From Mytilus californianus (taxonomy: Eukaryota > Mollusca > Bivalvia > Mytilida > Mytilidae), in assembly GCF_021869535.1 (NCBI RefSeq), contig NW_026262668.1, positions 11,826,348 through 11,890,347 of the forward strand: DNA of 64,000 bases, given 5' to 3'. Positions within the stretch are counted from its first letter, which is position 1. The number at the start of each line of letters is the position of its first letter. Under the pieces are notes generated by a model. That model was not told the origin of the DNA. It saw only the letters and a program-made list of their open reading frames with translations, and did not search any database. The position numbers were made by a program, and so were the translations under genes. Below, one piece after another: positions 38,301-53,300 of the stretch.

Positions 38301-41300
38301 GAATTAACTTTTTGAACTTTTAGTGGTGTATTATTATGGACATTATATTTTTATATTGTGATATCTTGATACTATTGAAATTTATCATTCTACAATTCTA
38401 CAATGAATAAATTACTTTCACAAAATGGGCATTGATAATTTCACTTTCACTGAAATGGGTTAAAAATCTGGCATTAAAGTGGGCTATACATGTCCTCCAC
38501 TGATTATTAGAAGAGCAGAATAAATATTTCCTTTCACACGATTCACCTACTACATGTAAAATTATTCATCATTTTAAAATCTATTAAACTTTATGCTTGT
38601 AGATTTACGGCCAAGTTTTGTGATTGGGACATTAAGAGATGGAGTAATTGTATTAGATGATCATCAACAGAAACTTGACACTGACCTTATTAATAATTTT
38701 GACAAGGTCACTACATTGGATGTAAACATGCAAACAGGGGATGGATATTTCTATTCAAGCAAGGTATATATATGTACAAAGAGATTGTCCAATTGAACTT
38801 GAAATAACCACAGCTACAGTTAAGTCTACTTCATATCTTGACTTACTTCTAGAAGTTGACATTGAGGATCAGTTGAGAAATAAAATATGACCAAAAGAGG
38901 TGAAATCAGCTTTCCTATTGTGAACTTTACATTTTCATGTTGTAATATTTCTGCAGGCCTGCATATGGAGTTTTATCGTGGGTTCCTGCTTAAAAGGAAG
39001 CTATTGAACCAAGGGTTTTTAGTGAAAAAGTAGTTCCTTTGAAAGTTTTACTAACTCCATCATGATTTTGTTGATCGTTTGGAAATATCTCTGTCACAGA
39101 TGACCATAGATATTTTCCATTTGTCGTAGCAACTATTCTGTTATCTTTTCCTTGATTGTGACATCATTGAATGAGACTTTTCAATGAATTTTAACTTGCC
39201 ATGAGCACCATGAAGGGTACCACATGTGGAACAGAATCTGATTACCCTTCTGAAGCACCTGATATCTCCCTGATTTATGTTGAGGTTCGTCTTGCTCAGT
39301 CTTTAGTATTTTATGTAGTTTTTTGTGGACTGTTGTTTTCCTTTATTGCCATGGTATTGTTGGTTTTTCTTTGACTTATGATTTTTGATTTTCCCTTTAA
39401 TGTCTTCTGAATGGTCCTTGATTGAATGTGAAATGGCACTCAAGGTGGTACATAACACTACAGGGAGATAACTCTGTAAAAATCAGCTGAACGTTTTAAT
39501 CACGTTCTATTTTTAAGGAAATATTAAGCTTCTCAATGATCAAATATAGTGTTTGTCAAACTGCTATATATCCAATGAAATTTTTCTGTTAAAGTGTGTG
39601 GTTCAAGTTTTTTTAAATTTTTATATTTTTGTCAAAGGGTCAAAGTGAATATTTTGTCAAAATTTTATGAAAATTAATTTTAGTCCAGGTGTTTGGTACC
39701 ACCTTGATGTCATTTGTGTCAGAATAAATCAACCAATGCTTTTCAGATTTTATATAATATGTTGTGACTGATGAAAAAATTGTGGTGAAGTTTGATATTG
39801 ATGATTTTCACTTTTGCTCATCCTTGATTAATTGGAAAATGTCACCATGTGTCCATTCTGTGTAATAACTTCCGAACGCTTGATCCAATACTTGTTGTCT
39901 TACAGCAAAATGTGGATCAAGATTGGTTCTGACGATTTTCTCTTATGCCATTCAGGAGTTATAGCCCTTGATTGCTTTAACAATGACACTTATAAATGTG
40001 AGAAAGGTGTTGAGTATTTTTATCTAATTCAGATTTATACTCCACCTAGAATGCAAACCAGTTATCATGTAATTTCAGCGTATGGTTATATATGGTCCAA
40101 TTTCTATTATCCATGTCTTTTATCAAACCTTTCAGAATATTTGGTCTTCAATGCTCTTCAGCTTTGTACATTATTTGGCCTTTTAACTTTTTTTATTCAA
40201 GCCTCTATAATGAGTCTTTTGTAGACAAAACGCGGGTCTGGCGTTCAAAATTATAAGCCTGGTACCTTTGATAAGTTTTATTTTTTTGTGCTGTAAATTA
40301 CTGGTTTTCATGGGTGATAACCCTATTGAGATCAGTGGAAATATTAGATGCTGGGCTTTAAGATCAATAAAATGAAAATCTGGTTTTAATATACGATAAA
40401 ATAAAACGAGTAACATTTATTCGAATTGAAGATAAAAATGATAAATTAAACTATCTATATTATTGTGCAGGGAATCCATCTTTATTCTTGGAAGAAAAGG
40501 GTGATTAAAACTATCAGTAAAAGACTGGAGTATGTCAGTAGCATAGCTTTTGATTGGATAGGAGAAAACCTGTATGTCTCTGATGAAAAGAAAGAGCACT
40601 TATTGGTGTGTAGTGTGAAGGCTGTGCCACTGCAGTGTAGAACATTGCTGTATGAAGAGGTTGATAGTGTGGCTTTGTATCCAGATAAAGGGTAAGATGT
40701 AAAGTATATCTAGAGTCTAGATCATTGTTGTACCAAGAGGTGGTAAGTTGAAATTTTGTCCAGATAAAGGGTCAGTTACAGATATCTACAGTGTGTAGGC
40801 TTTGTATCTAGATAAAGTGAAAATTATGGATATCTGCAATGTAGAAAATTGTGGCTTTGTATCCAGATAAAGGGTAGGTTAGGGATATCTGCAGTGTAAA
40901 ACATTGCTGTATGGATAGATTGGTAGTTTGGCTTTATAATCCAGTAAAGAGAAAATTAGAGATATCTACAGTGTAGAAATTTTTTGTATAAAGAGGTAAA
41001 TAGTGTGGCTTTGGGATATCTATAGTGTGTACAATGTGGCTTTGTATTCAGATGAAGGGTAAGTGAGGGATTTCTATGGCAAGACGTTTTACTATTTATT
41101 CCAAATTCAAGATATCTCATATGATATATAAGATTTCTCATATAATATATAAGATATCTTATATAATCTAGTTTTTAATAAGATATCTTCTGAAGTTTAT
41201 AAGATATCGTATAAATATTTTATACTTTATAAGATATCTCATATATTTAATAAGATATCTTATATAGTTTATAAGATTTATGAGATATCTTATAAAGTTT

Positions 41301-44300
41301 ATTAGATATCTTGAAGTTAGAATAAATAGTAAAATGGCTTGCCAGAGATTTCCGCAGTGTTGAAAATTGTGTATCCAGATAAAGGGTAGGTTAAGGATAT
41401 CTGCAGTGTAGAAGAGTGTGGCTTTGAATCCAAGTAAAATGTAAGTTAGAGATATCTGCAATGTAGAGCTTTGTATCCAGATAAAGTGTACCGGTAAGTT
41501 AGAGATATCTGCAATGTAGAGCTTTGTATCCAGATAAAGTGTACCGGTAAGTTAGAGATATCTACAATGTAGAGCTTTGTATCCAGATAAAGTGTACTGG
41601 TAAGTTAGAGATATCTGCAATGTAGAGCTTTGTATCCAGATAAAGTGTACCGGTAAGTTAGAGATATCTGCAGTTTAGAAGAGTGACTTTGTATCCAGAT
41701 AAAGGGTAAGTTATAGTTATCTGCAGTGAAGATTATTATGGTTTTAAAATCTGTATCCAGATAAGGGGTAGGTTAATGATATTTGCAGTGTAGAACATTG
41801 TTGTAGGGGATGTACAAATAATTGTCACTTTACAGCAAGACAAAAATCCTAATTTCACTGTCTGTAAAATTGAACATTTTATAAGCATCTGAATCCAACA
41901 CATATATGTTTTAGAGTTCATTTTAAGGAATTAACAATGAATATCATATATGATTGGTTAGGATTTCTACAAATACTTATATTCATTTTCATGCAAAACC
42001 CTATATTGATCATATATTGGCAAAAATTGAAAAAGAAACAGTCAAACTTGTACTGAATAACTGTATTTATAAGTAACTGCTTATTATAATGGTAGATCAT
42101 TGATTAGGCAAAGGTTTCACTCAAGAGTTTGGTGAGAATAAGTTAATTACAATACTCAGAAATACAAAATTCTGCAAGAAGAAGAAATCTAATATTGTTG
42201 CCATTGCAGTATGAACCACCTAGGCAATGTTTGAACCAGCAGTATGAACCAACTAGGCAAATACTTGAATCAGACAAATTTAGCTACATCTTGTTTATTA
42301 AAAACACTTAATTCCTCTTAATTTTTACAAGTTTTTATGAAATGGTACAGAAGATTCCAAATGTTTTAATGATGCCCTGTTCTATTTTTCTTCCAGAATT
42401 ATGTTCATAATTAGCGTAAAAAAGAAACAAATTTTGAAATTATGTATGAATGGTACACATCATCATGTGATAGTAGACAGAGATCTGAGCATGCCCACTG
42501 ACATTGTAGTAGATATGCCAGCTAATCGTATTTACTGGGTAGACAAAGTCCTTGGCAGAGTTGAATCAGCTACTTTGAATGGAGAAGATCGGTGAGTTCT
42601 CATGTTACCCACTGAACTTAAAAAAGAAAGATATAGCAAACCTTTCTTGAGACTACAAAGTCAATTAAAAAAATAAAAACTATAAAGAGGAGTTGCACAA
42701 GAATGATATTTAACACACCTAAGTCACAGTAAACTCGTTTAAGTGATTAAAAAATTCATGAACTTAACAGCAAATTTTAGAAAAATGTTACAAATGTTTA
42801 AATAAATTAGGATTCATCTTATTCATAACAAATACAACTTATGCTCTAAAGAATTTTTTACCAAGTATGTTAGTATATAGATAGATATTTGAGGGTTAAT
42901 GTTTCATAGAACAATTTTTAACAGAATAATAACCCTCTGATAATGTCTTAAATTTTTTTTGTTATTAAACTCCGTTTGGTGAACCAACGCCTGTGTTAAT
43001 CATTTCGATAGAGTCCCTGAAGTGGAAACCTTGGTATGCAGGGTTGTCAAATTATGCAAATGAATGCAGCATTTAAATAATACTCAAAATTGACAACAAC
43101 ACTTCAAATGGTCTGCAATTTTATTTGCTATGGTCTACATGTTTCGTTAGTAGTATATTTTTGTTATTGATGAATGTTTTTGATCATAAGTAGATAGATG
43201 TGGAACTAAACAAGTCATTTAAATTTAGATAAATGGAGATGTGGTTTGTATGTCAATGAGACAGCAACCCAAAGACAAAGAATATATAAAATGAAATCTA
43301 GAGGTCAACTCATGGTTTTTAACTATCAACAGATGCGTAAACAATTTAGAAAGATATACTGGTATATAGCTTGTAACTGAGAAACTTAACAGAAATTGAA
43401 CCAACCTTTAAGAACTGAAATTTTTAAGCGTTATTCAGTCTTTCAGTCCATTTTCACCCTTTCCTCAAGGTCAAATTCAGTATAATTCAGTGTTCTTCAT
43501 TTTTCACTAAGGTAAGGTGGGTCTTTTGAAAAAATCAGTTGCAACCGGTCGTATTATTTTTTTCATACTTTTCCAACCGGGTTTTTTTTACTGTGGGTGT
43601 TGTCACAAAAAGAATGGTTAGTATTGTATTCACATTTAATGGAATTGAATAGCAGATGGCTTTTGCAGGACTTCCTCCTCCTGTCAAGATTTTGTCCTAT
43701 TCCTTGCTTTAGTGCTGTATTTTTGGTACACAGAACAGTAACATCCTTCTTCTGTGACGATTATCCATTTAAAGTCCTGTTCATATTTCTCAGCTTGGGA
43801 ACAACCTCTCAATGTAATGACTATTTCTTTTATGAAGGAAATTTTTCAAGAGATACAAATGAGCACATATTTATTTCATTTACAGAAACTTTTTCCAAAG
43901 AACTATACATCTATTCGGTATTATATGGTAAAAACATGTCCAAGAATTTTGTAATAGTCCTGGACTTATATCTACTTTATCATTAAAAAAAAGGGACCCT
44001 CTTTTAGAAAAGTTGTTCAAAATATTACATAACTGTACAATGTCTCATGTTTGTTGCTTATAGTTATACTATCATAAATTATTGTTAATTGTAAATGCCC
44101 CCTGTGGGACCCTGATTGGAATAATAAACTATTTGATTTGATTCGATTTTATAACGAGTTTTCCCCCTTTTAAGTTAAACAATCTTAGTTTTTCTTTTTT
44201 CTTTTCTTCAACAATAAGACGACCTCTTGTCACTCATTTAAGGAATATCCCTCATTAGGGGATTGTTCCCAACCTGTTTACCTTCCCGATCGCTCACGTG

Positions 44301-47300
44301 CCTTTTCCGTTGTTTTGATACTTTTTTTTCAATTTTAACAATTTCAATACGACTATCCGTTTTAGTTGACTTATTGTGTCTAAAGTTTTCCTTATCACCA
44401 TCGTCATCTGCCTTTCTCTTCCCCCGAATAATAATAGAAAACATTGAAATTTGACGATCCGCCTTTTTTGTCAATGAAAACAAATCAGCGAGGCGCGATT
44501 AGTATTCAAATTTTTACGGTGCGGAACCGAAAAAAAGCCGGAATTTGAAAAAAAAGCCGACCACCTCCTAAAATGGAAAGGTGGTCGGCTTTCAAAAGAA
44601 GATGGTCGGCACACCCGGCTTAAATGCCGAATGGAAAACACTGTAATTGTTATATTTTGCTTGAATTATTAAATTAAATTAAAATGAGATTCAGGGCATT
44701 CATCAATGAGACAATAACCCAACAATATAACAAAACCAAGTTAAGGACCAGAGTTATCAGAAGCTAAAGTATTTACATCCAGAAGTTTTAGATTATGTTC
44801 AGATCAAAATAACATCTCAGACTAAAATTCAATTTCTAATAGACATGATTATTATTACATATTGAAATTCTGTTTCATTTTGATGGACTTATTATTAACA
44901 GAATATTGTACCTTAAAGTTTGAGTCTTATACAAGTTTTTGTAAATTGGCTAAAGGCATGTATTTCATTTTTGTTTTTTAATCATTATAGAAATAAGGAG
45001 ATGTGGTATGATTGCTAATGAGACGCATATTCAGTGAAAACAGTGTTTCTTATTTTATTCTGTAGGTATATAGTTATAGAAGAACTATCCAAATATCATT
45101 TTACTGCATTGGATGTGTTTGAGAATGACATTTATGTAACAGATCAGAAATCAGGTTCATTATTAAAGATGGGCAAATCTGGAGGAAACCAACCAGAAAT
45201 TGTATTAAAAGGAATAAATATGCCATCTTGTATCAGAGTTATCCACCCTTTGTTACAGAAGCACGGTAAATTGATTTCTTCTTGAGGGCTGCCATGGTTA
45301 TTTTGGCAGTAATTACTCAATGGCCCCAAACTTGAGTTTTAGTGATCAGTAAATTGAAGTCACAAAGGGTAGAAGATTCAAAGGCTTGTCAATCAAAAAT
45401 TATAAGTTGAAGAAGGATGTACAATACCATGACCAAAAGAAAACAACATTCACAAAACACTATTCTATTAACCAACCTGAGCAAAAGTTATTTCCCTTTT
45501 ATCACCAGTTTGGAGGTCTAACAGTATGAATAAAGCCAGCCCCCACTATCCAGATGCTTTGTGGATAGTGGGGGCTGGCTATAGTCAGACTGCTTAAACA
45601 GATTCCTTCATTTATCAGCCGAGTTCAACTTGTCATACTGACTGCTAGATTTAAGAAAAAGTTGTCTGAACAATTTTAATTTCTTTAAACCTTGCTTAAT
45701 TCAGCACCACAATATATTATGGATGTCTTATCAGACTTGTTTGTACAGTATTCAATTTGGTTAGTCAAATAAGAAAATTAACCATTTAGACCTCCAAAAT
45801 GGTGTCTAAGGGAAGTAACTCAAACTCAAAATATGTCACATCGAAACCTATCTATACTGTAAACTTAATTGTAATTTTGAAATATTACAGTTCTTCAAAA
45901 ATAAGTGAGGGACTACTACATTTGAATATATAAACAGTAGAACCAATAATCAAAATACACTTTTATCACTGTTTGTAATCCATTACAGGACATCACAGAT
46001 GTTCCAATTAATTTTTAAAACCATGAGAGAAAATGTCTTGTCTCCACAAAGCAAAAGTGATTGTTGTATGACTTCAGTAGATCTAGTGTTGCAAAATCTC
46101 AATCAAGTGTCGAGGATATCCAGATAGTAATGAGATCAATAGAGGATTAAATAACAACAATCTTTAGTTTTTTTTTTGCTGTAACTCCTAGCCCTTTACT
46201 TCATGACAATAGACAAAGACTTATTAATTCAATAGAATTTTAGTCCTTCTACTAATGTGCCATAGACACTTTTTGGATCAAGAGTAATGGAAAGAATTAT
46301 TTACTTTAGTTTCACACTGCATTAATAAATTTCATGTATATTTCTTTCCAGATAAAAATGTTTGCCAGCCTTTGAATTGTTCACAGCTATGTTTGTTGAC
46401 AAGAAATGGAGCAGAATGCTCATGTTTTGATGGTTATCTCTTACATAACAAAACACAGTGTATAGGTATTTATTGGATAATAAGTATTCGTTAATGTATG
46501 ACTCAAATATACTCAAAACATGGTTAAAACAAAGAACATAATAGAAAAACAAAGGATATGGGGTATCCATCAATGACACAAAATCAGTATATGCACAGCC
46601 AAAAAACACACAAAAAGTAAAGGAACAGTGCTTTTTATCTCAAAGTCACAGTGAGGCCTTCAACACGGAGCAAAAAAACTCACCTCACTGCAAGTTTAAG
46701 ACGGCCCCTAGCACCGGCTTTAGCATGATTAATATATCATGTGCTTGTTTTAGGTGAGAAACGATATGTATTTTGTTTCTATATGCATAATAACTCAAGT
46801 CCATTTCCTTAAAGCTTGTGATTAAATTATTAGTAAGGAAGTGACACATAGAAGTAACTTTACAGCAGACGATGACATGAACACGTGATCTCATTCTTTT
46901 GATTAGGTTCATGTCAGATTATTATTCATGGTTTATCACTAATATTAAGATTTAAATCAGCATACACTTATCTATAAATATAGGGCATCATATGAGGCCA
47001 CACATTCCGTCTTGCTCCAACAACTTTGAAGAGATTGAAATGTTTGAAGTTTCCTATAGTTATAATTTAGTTTATGTGATAAATAAAGAATTTGTAACTT
47101 TGTAATGATTTATCTCCCCTCACCAACAATTACATTGAGATCTCATTATACCAAATGAAGTACTGTAAATTCAAAAATTATTGCATTTATTATTGCGATT
47201 TTTGAAGAATGGACAAAAATGTGTGATTAATTATTGCGATTTCAGCAAAATCTGTATAACGTCACAGTACCCAAATTACACCTTTTTAGTCAGTGAAAAT

Positions 47301-50300
47301 CTTACAAATTTTCTAAGAGACTAAACAATTTGTATTTTTATGATTTGATATTAAGCACATCTTTCAACATAGGTATATATATTTAAATATACACAAAACG
47401 TTCACAGTATATATAAACAGATGAAGTATTCACTGGGAAAAGTAACTTCTTCGGAAATGTCGCCATGCGACATCCACAAAAAGTCATCTTTTAAAAATGA
47501 GCAAATAAAATATGTTACAAGCATCCATTTCTTAAAAAATGAACAGTAAGCATAGACTAATGTCAAATTGTTCTAAATATTTGAAGAAATAAAACAAAAC
47601 ATCTGTTATTCGATTTTTATGGATTTGAATTTAAGCATGGATGCAATTTGGGTACTCCTCATTACCGAATCATGGACAGTTTGGAGGTCTGTTCAAACCC
47701 ATTTTTCTAGGATTCAATATGGATTCAAAATTAAATTGGTGGAACCATATAGTAAATAAGGATATATCTACAAAATAAACACAGAATGGAAACTTTTGTC
47801 TGGATCATAAATAAACGTAGGTGAAAAAACTGTCAAAATAGGTGCAATTTGGGTACCCTTACATTATAGATATATGTATCAGATATAAAAATGCAAGTTC
47901 TAATTATTTCGATACTCTCCAAGTCGTATTATTTGCATTAATAAAAACCTCGCAATAATTTCTGAATTTACAGTAATGAAATTGAAATGGTTTTTTTGCG
48001 CATTACTACAGTTTCAGCTATTTTTATTAAGACATCTTTTAAATTTGCTGAAAATTTTTACAAAAAAAGCAATATATTTAAATGATCTTATTGTATTTAA
48101 ATATATTTGCATTTGTATGTTCACTTAATTATAAGAGTGTTTGGTTTATGGCTTGTCAAACATTTACTATTAACATTCTGTGGATTCACTGTCATTTGTG
48201 GGATACCAATTTAATTCATGAGTATAGGTTACTGTGGATTCATTTTTATTCGTGGTATACCAGTTTTCGTGGGTTTCGTGGGTCATAGCAAACCACGAAT
48301 TTAAGAATTCAACGAAGAATAATCCAGAGAAATGGAGTCGGATGTTTATTTCCGGTTATGTTATGCAGTTCTAGTATAGTGTTGACTATCGATAAACATT
48401 GTAACATAACACATGTTTTATTGAAAGAATATACAAGTATTTTGATTAAATCAATAATAAATATATCGAATATCAGTGATAATTTACTTTTTAAAATTGA
48501 TTAAAACTGTTCATGGAAAATAACTGCAATTTGTTAATTACCGTGTCATAGTTTTGTTTACTGGTGATTAAAAATCAATAGGATTAAGTACGGGGATATT
48601 GCCCGTAGGTAATATTGTTTATGACAGGAACATTTATTTTCACACCTTTTACTTATATGACTGTTTATTAAATCGTGATTAGGGAAATGAGCTTTCAATC
48701 ATAGAGTTTTGAATGCCTTATAAAATTCTGATAAGAATTTATACATTGTAAAACAAACAAATAATTAGTTGTCTCTGTCCATTATTGTAATAGAAGTTTT
48801 CAATGAACACTTTAACCTAGAATGACCAAGCGAGGATTTTGACAATTCAAAACTTTTTCAATGAATTCCTTCTTTTTTGTTTGTTTTATTATTGATCAAT
48901 CTAAGGAGGTTATATGATCTCCTAAATCAAAAAGAAATCCACGAATTACGAATCTGAATTTTTTTTTTTTTTGTGATCAGCGATCCACGAATTTACGTAT
49001 ACCACAAAACGTCTTTTTTTCTCTATCCACGAAAATTGATACCCACGAAAATAAATGAATCCACAGTAATATAAATAAGAAGATGTGGTATGAGTGCCAA
49101 TGAGACAACTATCCATCCAAGTCACAATGTATAAAAAGTAAACAATTATAGGTCAAAGTACGGCCTTCAACACGGAGCCTTGCAATTGGCTCACACCGAA
49201 CAGCAAGCTATAAAGGGACCCAAATTGACTAGTGTAAAACAATTCAAAGAGGAAAACCAATGGTCTAATCTATATAAAAAAACGAGAAACACCTATGAAT
49301 TTAAATGTTTAACGAAATATTATTTTCTATTGACTTGTATACAGACTTTGGCAAAACCATGAAATCAAATATCCATGAAAAAACAATTCTTCTTCAATCC
49401 ATGAAAATTGGTACACACGAAAAATAATGAATCCACAGTATATGTTGAAGTCTTATCACACACTAAGTGTAGTCCTTTGTTATATCATACACACTAAGTG
49501 TAGTCCTGTGTTATATCATACACCCTAAGTGTAGTCCTCTGTTATATCATACACACTAAGTGTAGTCCTTTGTTATATCATACACACTAAGTGTAGTCCT
49601 GTGTTATATCATACACACTAAGTGTAGTCCTGTGTTATATCATACACACTAAGTGTAGTCCTGTGTTATATCATACACACTAAGTGTAGTCCTGTGTTAT
49701 ATCATACACACTAAGTGTAGTCCTTTGTTAACATATTATATAATTATCAACAACTTGGTTTTGTTTCCATAGATATAAGAGAGAAATCTGTTCCAAACAT
49801 GACTCCTCAAGGGGGAGATAAACCAACCTTAGTTTCAACATTATGGGAAACAACCCGTTCAGAACACACAACAACCATTTCAACCACACACCAACAGAAA
49901 ATTGTCCAGTCAACCAAAATACCCACAGATAATTCTTCAGATGTTTATAAGATCGTTCCAACAATACATGAGCCAGAAATCCTGAAGGCTAATAATTCAA
50001 AGGGTCAGCCATGTTATTTACCATGTCATCATGATGGCCATTGCTTCTATACTAAACTTGAACCCAAGTGTATGTAAGTATATCACATTCAGGTTTACAG
50101 AAAAGAAAGTAAAAAAAAAAAAATATAGCATTCTGAAAATTGATTAATACAGAATAACAAACAAACCTACCATGAAGTTCTTCAAAAAATTTACAAAAAA
50201 AAGGAAAAAACAATTTCCAAAATATCATTCATCATTAATACAATGTCTTTAAACTACAGCCTGCGTCGCTCACCTGATTTTACTTTGGTTTTGGAAATCA

Positions 50301-53300
50301 TGTAAAAATAGATTAAAATCATAACAGATACCATAATAATGATTGAGGCCAAATTTGGTTTAATATTGGCCCAGGTAATTTAATCAAAAGCAGAAGACTT
50401 TTGTAAAGTTTACAGAAATTACCAATAAATTCATTGACATTGTAGAAAATGACTTTATAAGGATAATAACTCCAACAAGATTCCAATTGACAATTTTGCT
50501 CATGTTGACTTATGTGTAGATCTTCTTTTCTTGATATCGTCCTGAATATGCATGAAATATTTGCCATTGGACGTTAAGCAACCAACAATCAATCAATCTT
50601 TTCTTGATATTTTTGTAGTTTACAGTAGATCTCAATCTACAAAGATACATGTATTAAGGTCTTCATCAGCACCTCATAAGGAACATTTATGCCATGTTTG
50701 GTTTTATTCCATTCAGTGCTCCTCTAGAAGAAGCATTTGTATGTATTTCCCATAGGGTCTTATGTTAAACTAAGTCCCCTGCTGGCTGCCATCTTGGGTG
50801 ATGGTTCAGCTACAAAGTAACAACACTTGGTCAGCACCTCATTAGGAACATTCATGCCATGTTTGGTTTCATTCTATTCAGTGGTTCTCTAGAAGAAAAC
50901 ATTTGTATGTATTTCCCATAGGGTCCTATGTTAAACTTACTCCCCCTGCTTGCTGCCATCTGGGATGACAAATCAGCTACAAAGTAACAACACTTGGTCA
51001 GCACCTCAAAAGAAACATTCATACCATGTTTGGTTTCAATCCATTAAGCGGTTTTCTAGAGGAAGACATTTGTATATATTTCACATAGAGTCCTTTGTTA
51101 GACAAAGTCCCCCATTGGCAGCCATCTTGGTTGATTGATTGTCTACACAGTAACAACACTTGGCCAGCACCTCATGAGGATCATTCATGTCATGTTTTAT
51201 TTCATTCAATTTAGTGGTTCTCTTAAAGAAGACATTTGTATGTATTTCCCATAGGGTCCTATGTTAAACTAAGTCCCTCTCTGGTGGCCATCTTGGATGA
51301 TGGATTTGCTACAAAGTAACAACACTTGGTCAGCACCTCATAAGGAACATTCAAGCCATGTTTGGTTTCATTCCATTCAGTGCTTCTCTAAAAGAAGACA
51401 TTTGTATGTATTGTCCATAGGGTCCTATGTTTATCGAAGTCCCCCGCTGGCGGCCATCTTGGATGATGGATCGGCTATAAAGTTACAACACTTGGTCAGC
51501 ACCTCATAAGGAACATTCATGCCATGTTTTATTTCATTCCATTCAGTGCTTCTCTAAAAGAAGACATTTGTATGTATTTCCCATAGGGTCCTATGTTAAA
51601 TTAAGTCCCTCTCTGGCGGCCATCTCGGATGATGGATCCGCTTCAAAGTAACAAAACTTGGTCAGCACCTCATAAGGAACATTCATGCCATGTTTGGTTT
51701 CATTCCATTCAGTGGTTCTCCAGAAGAAGTTCAAAATGTAAAAAGTTAACGACGACGGCTGACAGACGACGGACGCCAAGTGATGAGAAAAGCTCACTTG
51801 GCCCTTTGGGCCAGGTGAGCTAAAAATCAATAAAACTTACCTTTAATTATTATTCATAATATCTAATAATGAACAGTAAATTTCAAACTAAAATTAGAAT
51901 TTGATACTGTATTCATTTTTAACTATGAATCTACTTACAATTTCTATTATTTGTGCAATACAGTTCTGAATTTGGATTAGCCCAAAATCCAAAATCTGAA
52001 TACACGATTAGATTCAGCATATCAAATAACCCTATATGTTCAATTTTTGTTGAAGTCAAACAAAGTTTGATTTGGAACAACTTGAAAACTGGGCCAAAAG
52101 TAAAAACTCTAAATACATGTTTAGATTCAGCATATCAAAGAACCCCTTGAATTCAATTTTAGTTAAAATCAAACTAAGTTTAATTTTGGACCCTTTGGAC
52201 CTTAATATGGACCTATTTGAAAACCGGGCCCAAAATCTAAAATCTAAATACACAGTTAGATTGAGAATATCAAAGAATCCCTTAAATTCAATTTTTGTTG
52301 AAATCAAACTAAGTTTAATTTTGGACCCTTTGGACCATAATGTGGACCAATTTGAAAACAGGCCCAAAAATTAAAAATCTAAATACACGTATAGATTCGG
52401 CATATCAGAGAACTCCAATAATTCAATTTATGAAGAAATCAAACTTAGTTTAATTTTGGACCCTTTGGACCACAATGTGGACCAAGTTAAAAACAGGGCC
52501 CAAAATCCTGAATATAAATACAGGGTTAGATTAAGCATATTAAAGAACTCCAAGAATTCAAGCCTGGTTAGGCCCCCCCAAAAAAAATCCTTCCTTTTTG
52601 GGTATGGAGCCTTATGGTACAATTTCATAGAGATCCATAGACTTGTACTGATGTTATTGTCTGGAAACTAGAAAATCATAGTTTTTTGGCCTCTAATTCC
52701 GAAACGGGTTGGGCCATAACCCCCAAAATCAATCCCAACCTTCCTTTTGAGGTATGGAACCTTGTGGTACATACAACTTCATAGAGATCCATACACTTAT
52801 ATACAAGTTATTGTCCTGAAACAAGAAAAATGCTTGTTTTTGGCAGTCATTTATCGTTAAAAAGAACTTTTATAAATGTGTTTGAAAATAAGAGTCTTAT
52901 TATATTATATTATAAGACGTAACCTCAAAGCACATTGATAGAGAAAACATACTGCCATTATTTGTATTTGCTTATCAATTGACATTTCTATTCCTTGAAA
53001 ATTAATAATAGAAACAGATTAACCATACAAATAAATATATGGAATTTCTCCTCCAAATTGAATATTAGGAAAAGATATATTGAATTGAGCTTTTTATCAC
53101 CTAAATAGAAGCAATTAAATTTGTTGTATAATTAATAAATGTTAGGTCATTTATTTTACAAATTTTACATGTTAATTAGATTTTAAGTTGATATTAAAGA
53201 TTTTAGTCTTAAAATTAAAATAGGTTCAACTTTTAAAACATGCAAGTTCTTCAGGCTGAATTAAAAAAGACTTAGTTTCATAAGATAGTAGAGATAAAAC

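Noticed and set aside
43597-43986. 129-codon + strand frame
   Set aside because: No domain, no splice-compatible link to the receptor exons, and it lies inside a TIR element.
44238-44483. lysine-rich - strand frame of 81 codons
   Set aside because: Low-complexity basic sequence within the TIR element; no recognisable motif and no supporting splice context.
49461-49735. CRISPR-like array
   Set aside because: The repeat is continuous 31-bp units with no distinct spacers, in an animal intron; it is a minisatellite.
52056-52628. pairs of overlapping frames on both strands
   Set aside because: Shadows of the TACGACCGCA-family internal repeat.
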